Source: Leptobacterium flavescens (GTDB taxonomy: Bacteria > Bacteroidota > Bacteroidia > Flavobacteriales > Flavobacteriaceae). Taken from it: a DNA stretch of 64,000 nt. Positions 19,808 to 27,046 of the stretch are shown piece after piece; position 1 is the stretch's first letter; every line of letters starts with the position of its first letter. The stretch spans positions 806,001 to 870,000 of the forward strand of contig NZ_JAABOO010000001.1 of the NCBI RefSeq assembly GCF_010671605.1, given 5' to 3'. The notes under the pieces are model-generated. The model searched no databases and was not told the DNA's origin. It worked only from the letters and a program-made list of their open reading frames with translations. The position numbers were made by a program, and so were the translations under genes.

Positions 19808-20653
19808 TTATCCCCCTATTTTAATTTGAATGCTTTGTCCGTTTCCTTTCTTTCTTCCTCCTCCGTAGATCTTAGACATTTCCTCTGCCTTTTTTCTCAT
19901 TACTTCGTTGAACTCTTCCTGAGTTACTTTTTTCCCTTTTTTGGGTTCAATGATCTCGATCTTTTCCTTAGGGTTCATCACAATTTTGTTGCAGATCATG
20001 ACAGAGTTTCCGTCATTTATCTCCAGGATAAGTCCCGGTAACCCCCAATGCCTCTCCGGGCCGTGAGATACAGGTATCTGCGGCGTGTACCAGGCGGTAG
20101 TTACTATCGTTTCCTTTACGGTCTTTTCTTCTTCCTCTGCATCGTTGAAATTAAGCTGCCTGCGCTCTACCTCTCTTTCGAAGGTTGCCTTATAACAAGT
20201 GTAATTACCTATCTGCTTGGTCTCATTTTCCAGTTTCCACTCCACTTTCTGAAGGGAATCCTTGATCAGGAATTGCTTGCTGAAAGATTCTCTCTGATTG
20301 GTATAGGTTTTTGCCCTGGTATCTTTGTACAGAACATCATTTCCGCTTCCACCTGCTCCGAAAGCTACAATTCTGACTCCACCGCCGGCAGAACTACTGG
20401 CATCGCCGAGACTTTCCACTTCCTTGTAAGTAGATGCGGTTTTATTAAAATTAAGTACATATTCCTTCTCAAACTGTCTTTTGAGTATAGCATTGAGCTG
20501 CTCCTGTTGTATACTGGTAGCCGATGTGCTGTCCAGTTTAATTTCAACCTTTCTCTTGGTCTTGTAATAAGCCGTACCCTGCAATTCCTGAGCATTCAGA
20601 TTCAGCCCTGTTATCAGAAATGCAATTGTCAAGATTTTAAAAGTGCTATTCAT
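19808..20653 (-). CDS. GLPGLI family protein (copy 2)
   Basis: A 281-residue secreted protein with signal peptide ending LNAQ (residue 22) and the family signature RHWGLPGLILEI. As in copy 1, the signature is followed by a conserved strand (VMICNKIVMNPKEKIEI), and the upstream motif WYTPQIPVSHGP is shared. It lacks the Gly/Arg-rich insert of copy 1 but has a lysine-rich end. It is separated by 1 bp from the small gene upstream and by 3 bp from the protease gene downstream, so translation is probably coupled. The function of the family is unknown. Its repeated pairing with a barrel suggests an outer-membrane partner role. Confidence 0.88.
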   Translation of the reverse strand: MNSTFKILTIAFLITGLNLNAQELQGTAYYKTKRKVEIKLDSTSATSIQQEQLNAILKRQFEKEYVLNFNKTASTYKEVESLGDASSSAGGGVRIVAFGAGGSGNDVLYKDTRAKTYTNQRESFSKQFLIKDSLQKVEWKLENETKQIGNYTCYKATFEREVERRQLNFNDAEEEEKTVKETIVTTAWYTPQIPVSHGPERHWGLPGLILEINDGNSVMICNKIVMNPKEKIEIIEPKKGKKVTQEEFNEVMRKKAEEMSKIYGGGRKKGNGQSIQIKIGG

Positions 20654-20654
20654 T

Positions 20655-21041
20655 TTATTTGGTATTAAGTTTATTGTACATTCTTTTTATTTTCCTCTGC
20701 TGGTTTTTAGCTCTCTTTACCAGTTTATCCAGATCTTTTGTTTTTCCCTTGACCGAAAATTGAATATTCCCGTCATATTTGGCTTTATCGTCTTTTTTAA
20801 AGTTCAATATGGTTATCAGTTGTATTTCATCTTCTTCTTTATTTCCATCAAAAACACTTATCACATCATCCCAATCGATATTTTCCAGATCTTCCATAGA
20901 GGTGGCTTCAATTTTTAATGATCTTACGGTATTGGAACCGGTTGTTTTAGCCGATTGCAGTGTGTTTTCAGTAGTAAAGCTATTCTGCGCCGGAAGGGCA
21001 GCAGATAAAAAAAGAGATGTTAGAAGTATAAAGTATTTCAT
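20655..21041 (-). CDS. Small secreted protein, unknown
   Basis: A 128-residue protein that I do not recognise. It has a clear signal peptide (residues 1-18, ending LPAQ), then a predicted mixed alpha/beta domain and a strongly basic helical C-terminus (RAKNQQRKIKRMYNKLNTK). It is the first gene of the operon running to 15908 and stops 1 bp before the GLPGLI gene. Its promoter region faces that of the histidine kinase, and the 10-bp repeats at 21103-21132 lie about 60-90 bp upstream of its start. A possible -7 element CACTTTTG (21073-21080, minus strand) puts the repeats around -36 to -61. A role in signalling to the kinase is only a guess from position. Confidence 0.75.
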   Translation of the reverse strand: MKYFILLTSLFLSAALPAQNSFTTENTLQSAKTTGSNTVRSLKIEATSMEDLENIDWDDVISVFDGNKEEDEIQLITILNFKKDDKAKYDGNIQFSVKGKTKDLDKLVKRAKNQQRKIKRMYNKLNTK

Positions 21042-21102
21042 TTTACAATAGAGTTTAAGTGATTTTCTTTTACAAAAGTGGGTTAGTTTTTTACGTCTTT
21101 CG

Positions 21103-21132
21103 GTTAACGAGTGTTAACGTGTGTTAAGCGGT
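21103..21132. promoter_or_regulatory. Three 10-bp direct repeats: probable response-regulator binding site
   Basis: GTTAACGAGT, GTTAACGTGT and GTTAAGCGGT follow each other with an exact 10-bp period, so all three lie on the same face of the helix. They sit between the divergent starts of the small-protein operon (21041, minus) and the histidine kinase (21169, plus). They overlap the expected -33 region of the kinase promoter, which is the usual site for an OmpR-family activator. The regulator encoded at 22691-23371 is the obvious candidate ligand. This assignment is inference. Confidence 0.65.
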
Positions 21133-21156
21133 TCTTTATAAACTATTTATTGTTAT

Positions 21157-21164
21157 TACATTTG
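21157..21164 (+). promoter_or_regulatory. Histidine-kinase promoter -7 element
   Basis: TACATTTG is a perfect match to the Bacteroidota -7 element TAnnTTTG. Transcription would start at about 21169-21172, essentially at the GTG start codon of the kinase, so the message may be leaderless. Confidence 0.55.
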
Positions 21165-21168
21165 ACAT

Positions 21169-22707
21169 GTGAAAAACAGGAACCGTTATTTGATTATCAA
21201 TTTTATCATAGTCACCATTGTGGCTACTATTGCTATTCAGGTATACTGGAACATTAAAAATTATGAGATCAATAAACAACAATTGATCAATGAGGTGCAA
21301 ACTGCTCTGGATAATGGAGTGGAAATATATTATGCAGATCTGGCCAAGACAGATATAATTGCTTTTGTAGATACGGAAAGAGATAATGATTCCACCTATA
21401 CTGTCGACCGGGCAAAAAGGTTTATTGGCCGGGTAATAAAAAGCCCTGAGTTTTTCAGTTTAGATTCTATCAGTGTCGGAACCAAAGCCGATACTATTTT
21501 TGTTGATCCGGGAGACACCCTCCAGTTTACACAGCGGTTTGATCTGAACGATTCAAATCATGTACATGCCAGCGAAATAAGTCCTCAACGTATTACCGGA
21601 CTTTCCGTATTCAGGGGACAGCAAAGAGTAGACAGTATTAATCGCAGTACCATAAGATCTCTGGCTAACAAGATCATTATTTCCGTTACCCGCGATTCGA
21701 TTGCCTTTAACGCACTGACCAAAGCGATCAATTCTGAACTAAAGAGGAAGGATATCGATCTGAATTACGCCCTGGGACATTATAAAAGAGATTCTACTAT
21801 TATCGATTCCTTTAACAATGTGAACGATGCTAAATTTAAACTCTACGCTTTTTCAAAATCCACTTATCTACCCAGGGGAGAACAACTGAAAATAGCCTTT
21901 TCCAACTTAAGTCTGATCGCCTTGAAGCGTGGGTTGACCGGCATTCTTCTGTCTTTTCTCCTGTCGGCAAGTATAATTGCATGCATGCTTTATTTACTGA
22001 GGGTGATCAACCGGCAGAAACAACTGGCAGAGATCAAGAACGATCTTATCAGCAATATTACCCACGAGTTCAAAACACCTATCACTACGGTCAGTACCGC
22101 CCTGGAGGGAATTGAGAATTTTAACAGTGAGAATGATAAGGAGAAAACGAAAAAATACCTCAGCATTTCCAATCAGCAGCTGAAAAAGCTGCACCTTATG
22201 GTAGAAAAACTCCTGGAAACAGCTACACTGGACAGTGATAAATTATTGCTTAACAAAGAACCTCTGGATATTGTAGATATGTTGCAGAGCCTGACTGATA
22301 AACATCGGATGATCTCTCCGGAGAAATACTTATCTTTTAAATCCAATATAGAAACACATATTATTCAGGCCGATCATTTTCACCTGGAAAATGCAGTTTC
22401 CAACCTGATTGATAACGCAGTTAAGTACGGAGGAGAAAGTATAGATATTAACCTGAATTCAGTACTGGATTCTGTTGAGATCACCATTGCAGACAACGGA
22501 GAAGGGATCGATAAAAACCATCGAGAAAAGATCTTCGATAAATTTTACAGGATCCCTACGGGCAACAGGCATGATGTAAAAGGTTTTGGTATTGGTCTGT
22601 ACTACACCAGAAAGATCGTCGAAAAACACGGAGGGGCTATTCAGCTGGTTCCCGACACCAAATACACCATCTTTAAAATACGTTTGTACAATGGGGCAAA
22701 ACACTAA
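21169..22707 (+). CDS. Sensor histidine kinase
   Basis: A 512-residue membrane kinase. Transmembrane segments lie at about 7-27 and 248-275 and enclose a roughly 220-residue periplasmic sensor region that I do not recognise. The phosphoacceptor His299 is in ISNITHEFKTP. The ATP-binding domain shows NLIDNAVKYG (N box), ADNGEGI (G1) and GFGIGLYY (G2). The start is a GTG at 21169: an in-frame TGA lies just upstream, and the next codons give a good membrane anchor. Its end overlaps the regulator gene by 17 bp. It is divergent from the GLPGLI/barrel/protease operon, which it probably senses or controls. Confidence 0.93.
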   Translation: MKNRNRYLIINFIIVTIVATIAIQVYWNIKNYEINKQQLINEVQTALDNGVEIYYADLAKTDIIAFVDTERDNDSTYTVDRAKRFIGRVIKSPEFFSLDSISVGTKADTIFVDPGDTLQFTQRFDLNDSNHVHASEISPQRITGLSVFRGQQRVDSINRSTIRSLANKIIISVTRDSIAFNALTKAINSELKRKDIDLNYALGHYKRDSTIIDSFNNVNDAKFKLYAFSKSTYLPRGEQLKIAFSNLSLIALKRGLTGILLSFLLSASIIACMLYLLRVINRQKQLAEIKNDLISNITHEFKTPITTVSTALEGIENFNSENDKEKTKKYLSISNQQLKKLHLMVEKLLETATLDSDKLLLNKEPLDIVDMLQSLTDKHRMISPEKYLSFKSNIETHIIQADHFHLENAVSNLIDNAVKYGGESIDINLNSVLDSVEITIADNGEGIDKNHREKIFDKFYRIPTGNRHDVKGFGIGLYYTRKIVEKHGGAIQLVPDTKYTIFKIRLYNGAKH

Positions 22708-23371
22708 AATTCTCCTTGCGGAAGATGAAATAGCATTGGGGCAGATCGTAAAGGAAAGCCTGGAGACCAGGGATTTTGAGGTCTTGTTCTGTCGGAACGG
22801 AGAAGAGGCTTACGAAACTTTCCTGAAAGAAAAGCCCGAGCTTCTGGTGCTGGATGTAATGATGCCTAAGAAAGATGGGTTTACCCTTGCCCAGGAGGTA
22901 CGTAAGATAGACCCTAAGACCCCCATTATTTTCCTGACCGCAAAATCACAGACCAAAGACGTGGTAGACGGTTTTAATCACGGGGGGAACGATTATCTTA
23001 AAAAGCCTTTCAGCATGGAAGAGCTTATCGTTAGGATAAACGCTCTTCTGGGGCGTATTAAATTGTCTTCGGATGTAGAGAATATTAAGATAGGGAAATA
23101 CACTTTTAACTATCCCAAACAATCATTACTGGCGGAAGGAGATACGCAATTACTCACACATCGCGAGGCACAGCTACTGTTTCATTTAAGCGAAAAGCGA
23201 AATGAGATCCTGGATCGTTCCGTTATACTGAAGGAACTCTGGGGAGATGATGACTTTTTCAGCGCCAGGAGTATGGATGTCTTTATTACCAAACTACGCA
23301 AGAAACTAAATAAAGATGAGAATATCCAGATAATAAATGTGAGGGGTTACGGTTATAAACTGATCTGCTGA
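22691..23371 (+). CDS. OmpR-family response regulator
   Basis: A 226-residue DNA-binding regulator. The start was placed at ATG 22691 (MGQNTKILLAEDE) because longer in-frame versions would add residues before the receiver fold. The receiver domain has acidic pair Glu11/Asp12, phospho-acceptor Asp55 in LLVLDVMMP, Thr83 and Lys105. The winged-helix effector domain (about 130-226) includes LTHREAQLLFHL and RSMDVFITKLRKKL and ends VRGYGYKL, typical of OmpR/PhoB. It overlaps the kinase gene by 17 bp, so the two form a coupled pair. The 10-bp repeats at 21103-21132 are the likely operator, giving autoregulation and control of the divergent envelope operon. Confidence 0.93.
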   Translation: MGQNTKILLAEDEIALGQIVKESLETRDFEVLFCRNGEEAYETFLKEKPELLVLDVMMPKKDGFTLAQEVRKIDPKTPIIFLTAKSQTKDVVDGFNHGGNDYLKKPFSMEELIVRINALLGRIKLSSDVENIKIGKYTFNYPKQSLLAEGDTQLLTHREAQLLFHLSEKRNEILDRSVILKELWGDDDFFSARSMDVFITKLRKKLNKDENIQIINVRGYGYKLIC

Positions 23372-23538
23372 TCCTGATTTGTTTTCTGTTTTAATTTTAT
23401 CACCGAAAAACTACTGTACAACGATTTTTTTTCAGTGCACTTCATATTTATAAAGAAGATCTTCTTCTAAAAGAGGAGAACTTGTATATTTACAATTGCT
23501 AAAAAACCACTTCAACAACAATCAAAGAAAAGTAAAAA

Positions 23539-24153
23539 ATGCACGTAGCAATTGCTGGAAATATCGGCGCCGGAAAAACTACATTGACCAAATTATTATC
23601 AAAACACTTTAAATGGGAAGCTCATTATGAGGATGTTGTAGACAATCCTTACCTCGATGACTTTTATACCCAGATGGAAAGATGGAGTTTTAACTTGCAG
23701 ATTTACTTTTTAAACAGCCGTTTCAGGCAGGTATTACAGATAAGACAAAGTGGAAAAAAAATAATTCAGGACAGGACTATTTATGAAGATGCTCATATTT
23801 TTGCGCCTAACCTCCACTCTATGGGTCTTATGACCAATAGGGATTTCAGTAACTATACTTCCCTTTTCGAATTGATGGAAAGCCTGGTTCAGGCTCCGGA
23901 TCTGCTGATATATCTGAGGAGTTCTATTCCGAATCTGGTAAATCAGATCCACAAAAGAGGGCGGGAATATGAGAATTCTATCTCTATAGATTATCTAAGC
24001 AGGCTGAATGAACGCTATGAGGCCTGGATCCAGAATTACGATAAGGGAAAACTTCTTATCGTTGATGTAGATCATCTTAATTTTGTGGACAGTCCCGAAG
24101 ATCTGGGAAGTGTCATCAACAGGATTGATGCCGAGCTACACGGACTTTTTTAA
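23539..24153 (+). CDS. Deoxynucleoside kinase
   Basis: A 204-residue kinase of the deoxyadenosine/deoxyguanosine kinase family that phosphorylates deoxynucleosides for salvage. The P-loop is AGNIGAGKTTL (residues 6-16). The substrate and catalytic segment YEDV follows at about residue 33. QDRTIYEDAHIF contains the conserved DR(T/S) motif. YLRSSIPNLVNQIHKRGREYE contains the lid arginines (only the RGRE core is diagnostic). It is a single gene on the plus strand between the two-component system and two minus-strand genes. A likely promoter segment TATATTTA lies about 55 bp upstream. Confidence 0.92.
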   Translation: MHVAIAGNIGAGKTTLTKLLSKHFKWEAHYEDVVDNPYLDDFYTQMERWSFNLQIYFLNSRFRQVLQIRQSGKKIIQDRTIYEDAHIFAPNLHSMGLMTNRDFSNYTSLFELMESLVQAPDLLIYLRSSIPNLVNQIHKRGREYENSISIDYLSRLNERYEAWIQNYDKGKLLIVDVDHLNFVDSPEDLGSVINRIDAELHGLF

Positions 24154-24281
24154 AAACTCCCGTATTCACAAACTGTAAGGTATTCTCTGAATTCTACCGG
24201 AGTTATTCCGTGATCATTATAAAATTAAGCAGATACATCATTATAAATCGATGGAAGCGGAGTATTGCTTCATCATTATGA

Positions 24282-24791
24282 TCATTCAACGGTATTTTCC
24301 TTCTCTCCGCTTGCTTCAGGTTCAAGAACAGCGGTCTGGCCGGATAACAATTTCCATCCGTCCTTTCTTTTTATCAGCATTCCGGATTCTATAAGAGAAA
24401 CAGGGAACACCTCATCATCCGTGCTTATCATTTCTCCGCCAACGATCCCGGTAAAACTAGCCAGCACTGAGGAAAGAGGATATATTTCAAGCTTTTCCCA
24501 ATGAAAATTCACTGAACTGTAAGAAGGAGCATTAGATCTGAGGATGGTGGCCACAGAATCATATGACAATGCCGAGCGATATGCCGGAGGTACCCAGTAA
24601 AAATCTTCCGAATCATCCAGGTAATCAAACTCTGCTGTCAGCCCACCTTTGGAAATTGCTTTGTGATAATCATCAAACATGGAATGTATTTCGGCTTTTA
24701 TCCTTTCTTTTTCCTCTGTACTCAGTTCTTTCTCCAGACATCCAACACAGATCAGGATCAAAAAGAACATCAAATAACATAATCTTTTCAT
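24282..24791 (-). CDS. NTF2/SnoaL-like lipoprotein
   Basis: A 169-residue predicted lipoprotein (lipobox ICVGC, Cys18). The mature part looks like a cone-shaped NTF2/SnoaL-like fold: an N-terminal helix region (EKERIKAEIHSMFDDYHKAI) is followed by strands ending in GWKLLSGQTAVLEP, the typical last strand of DUF4440-type proteins. Such proteins bind small molecules or act as accessory domains, and no catalytic residues can be assigned here. It lies 40 bp downstream of another small secreted protein on the same strand, so the two may be co-transcribed. The fold assignment rests on pattern only. Confidence 0.75.
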   Translation of the reverse strand: MKRLCYLMFFLILICVGCLEKELSTEEKERIKAEIHSMFDDYHKAISKGGLTAEFDYLDDSEDFYWVPPAYRSALSYDSVATILRSNAPSYSSVNFHWEKLEIYPLSSVLASFTGIVGGEMISTDDEVFPVSLIESGMLIKRKDGWKLLSGQTAVLEPEASGEKENTVE

Positions 24792-24831
24792 AGGATGATA
24801 TTTATTGGTTTATCGTATATCCACTAAGGTT

Positions 24832-25326
24832 TTATTCCTTTTCCAGCTTTTGGTAGACGGCATGCCCGAAGGGAACGTATTTTTCGTCCCTAAAGACATA
24901 GTCCTTTACCTCTACCTTGTTATCCGAAACTATACTGTATTCGGTCTTGCCCTTTTCGGTACTGCCATCATCCCCCCAATAGATAAGCATTTTATCTGCC
25001 TGCCTGTTTCCTTTTAAAGGGAGCATGACCCCTCTGGAGTCCAGCCAGTATCCCTTTACTTCTTCTTTCAGCGTATAAAAAGCTTTCGCCTTCATTTCCC
25101 GAACAGTTCCTTCTCCGGTTTTAAATTTATTCTTGAAATCGAGGGTCATAAACTTCCCTTCCAGTTCTGTTTTCCAGTTCATATAAAAGCTGGCTTCCGT
25201 TCCGAATAAATTCCCTTCTCCCTTCCATTCTCCTTTGATCTTCTCAAAAAAACCGGAGGTCTCCTGCCCTGACATACACAGAGGCAGTAAAAAGAGGATT
25301 AACAAAAATCTATATACTTGTTTCAT
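24832..25326 (-). CDS. Secreted beta-barrel-like protein, unknown
   Basis: A 164-residue secreted protein with a signal peptide ending MSGQ (residue 20). The remainder is rich in alternating strands and starts FFEKIKGEWKGEGNLFG. This is reminiscent of lipocalin-like DUF1579 or heme-binding-barrel proteins, in which a GxWxGxG motif begins the first strand. No specific function can be given. It is upstream of, and on the same strand as, the NTF2-like lipoprotein. Its start is followed by a 427-bp stretch without genes. Confidence 0.7.
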   Translation of the reverse strand: MKQVYRFLLILFLLPLCMSGQETSGFFEKIKGEWKGEGNLFGTEASFYMNWKTELEGKFMTLDFKNKFKTGEGTVREMKAKAFYTLKEEVKGYWLDSRGVMLPLKGNRQADKMLIYWGDDGSTEKGKTEYSIVSDNKVEVKDYVFRDEKYVPFGHAVYQKLEKE

Positions 25327-25753
25327 TTTTTAATTGGTCTTTTTATTAACACCTTATAAGTTAATAAAATTAGCTGTATTACGGATAAACAAATTACGCA
25401 TTTGATAAACATAAAGTATTGTAAGAAACCGAAAAGGAAAATTAGTAGGGGTGCAGAATATATAATCCTTGTTTTTAACAGCTATATCAAGGGATACCTC
25501 AGGAATCCTTAATAATTAATTAAACTTTTGATTACACAGAGTTATAACAAATTTTTCAATTTTGCGAGACATTTCATAATCCCTATTAGTTTTTGTCGAC
25601 TAGATTTTGAAATGCAAGGGCTACCCTTCCGGGGTAGCCTTATTTATTTGGTTGTAAATGTAATAAGATTGGAATGACTTAAAAATAATATTTACGAAAC
25701 CTTTTCTTAACATTACAATTAGTTCTTTGCAGCGACAAAAACTAATAACGATT
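25327..25753 (+). other. 427-bp intergenic region with an orphan plus-strand terminator
   Basis: No protein gene is visible here. The stretch is AT-rich and contains a strong terminator hairpin at 25619-25639. Any plus-strand transcript ending there would have to start in this region, so it could encode a small RNA or a long attenuated leader of the porin gene. A 7-of-8 match to the -7 promoter element (CAATTTTG, 25557-25564) is present, but its spacing to the nearest TTTG is too long. Confidence 0.4.
25619..25649 (+). terminator. Strong plus-strand terminator without an upstream gene
   Basis: GGCTACCC and GGGTAGCC form a perfect 8-bp stem with loop TTCCG, followed by TTATTTATTT. On the minus strand there is no T-run after the stem, so it works in the plus direction only. 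It is about 105 bp before the porin start. Confidence 0.7.
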
Positions 25754-26965
25754 ATGAGTATCAAAAAAACAATTGCTGTTGTCGCGATTTTTGTTTCCTG
25801 TTTTAGCTATGGACAGGAAATTACTAACACAAAATTTGGAAAAGGAATCTTAAATCTGGTAGCAAAAGACAGTTCATGGAGTCTTAAGTTTGCTGCGAGA
25901 GCTCAGGTTTTATCTACTACTGAGTGGGATATTAATGACGGGGATTTTGGTTCAGCCGAAAACAATTTTTCAATAAGAAGAGCCCGTTTAAAATTCGGCG
26001 GTTTTGCCTTCTCTCCAAAACTAACCTATAAAATAGAATTAGGCCTTTCTAACAGAGATGTTTCCGGAGCTTCGGAATTTAACAGAAATACTCCGAGGAT
26101 CATACTGGATGCTGTTGTAAAATGGAATTTCTATGAGAATTTCACATTATGGGCCGGGCAAACCAAATTGCCGGGAAACAGAGAAAGGGTAATTTCTTCC
26201 GGGAATCTGCAATTTGTAGATCGTTCCCTTCTTAACAGCAGGTTCAACATAGACCGGGACCTCGGAATTCAATTAAGGCATCATTTTAATATTACAGATA
26301 ATATAATAGTAAGAGAAGCAATTGCTATTTCTCAGGGAGAAGGAAGAAATGTAACCGAAGGAAACCTGGGAGGGCATCAATATACGGCAAGAGTAGAGCT
26401 TCTGCCATTTGGTGAGTTTACCAAGGGAGGAGATTATTCTTCCAGCAGTGACCTGGACAGAGAGCCTAAACCTAAACTGGCTCTCGGAGCAGTTTATGAT
26501 TTTAACGATAATGCCGTAAGAAGCAGAAGTAACCTGGGAGGTATTTTATTGGATTTCGGGAACGGAGAGTTCTTCGAAACAGATATTAAAACCTTCTTTT
26601 TAGATGCCATATTCAAATACAGAGGTTTCTCTTTTTCGGGAGAATATGCTCACAGAGATGCTTCGGAGCCTATAGTTGTTGATCTTAACGGAGATCCTAC
26701 GGGCGATTTTGTAGAAGTAGGAGATGCTTTAAGTCTTCAGTCAGGTTATCTGTTTAAAAACAACTGGGAGATCGCCGGAAGATATACTTTCATAGATTAT
26801 GACCAGGATATTACAGGAAGAGAATTACAAGAACAATATACGCTTGGTGTATCCAAGTATATAGTTGGACATAAGTTAAAAGTACAGTCAGACATCAGTT
26901 ACACTACTGTCGCAGGCGACGGAAGCGGACTGATGTATCGTTTACAATTTGATATTCATTTCTAA
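25754..26965 (+). CDS. Phosphate-selective-type porin (OprO/OprP family)
   Basis: A 403-residue outer-membrane porin. The start was set at ATG 25754 (MSIKKTIAVVAIFVSC), which gives a clean signal peptide ending SYGQ, rather than an upstream TTG. The mature part consists of amphipathic beta strands. It includes the family-typical segment FSIRRARLKFGGFAFSP near the start, the LWAGQTKLPGNRERV constriction region and a C-terminal aromatic end (RLQFDIHF). Porins of this family allow anion uptake. The next gene, 81 bp downstream on the same strand, is a PiT phosphate transporter, which supports phosphate as the substrate. Confidence 0.9.
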   Translation: MSIKKTIAVVAIFVSCFSYGQEITNTKFGKGILNLVAKDSSWSLKFAARAQVLSTTEWDINDGDFGSAENNFSIRRARLKFGGFAFSPKLTYKIELGLSNRDVSGASEFNRNTPRIILDAVVKWNFYENFTLWAGQTKLPGNRERVISSGNLQFVDRSLLNSRFNIDRDLGIQLRHHFNITDNIIVREAIAISQGEGRNVTEGNLGGHQYTARVELLPFGEFTKGGDYSSSSDLDREPKPKLALGAVYDFNDNAVRSRSNLGGILLDFGNGEFFETDIKTFFLDAIFKYRGFSFSGEYAHRDASEPIVVDLNGDPTGDFVEVGDALSLQSGYLFKNNWEIAGRYTFIDYDQDITGRELQEQYTLGVSKYIVGHKLKVQSDISYTTVAGDGSGLMYRLQFDIHF

Positions 26966-27046
26966 TCATAGAATTAACAAATAACAATACCGTAACATTT
27001 GACTGGGATTAGATTATAATATTTGCACACTTAAAATAAATACAAA

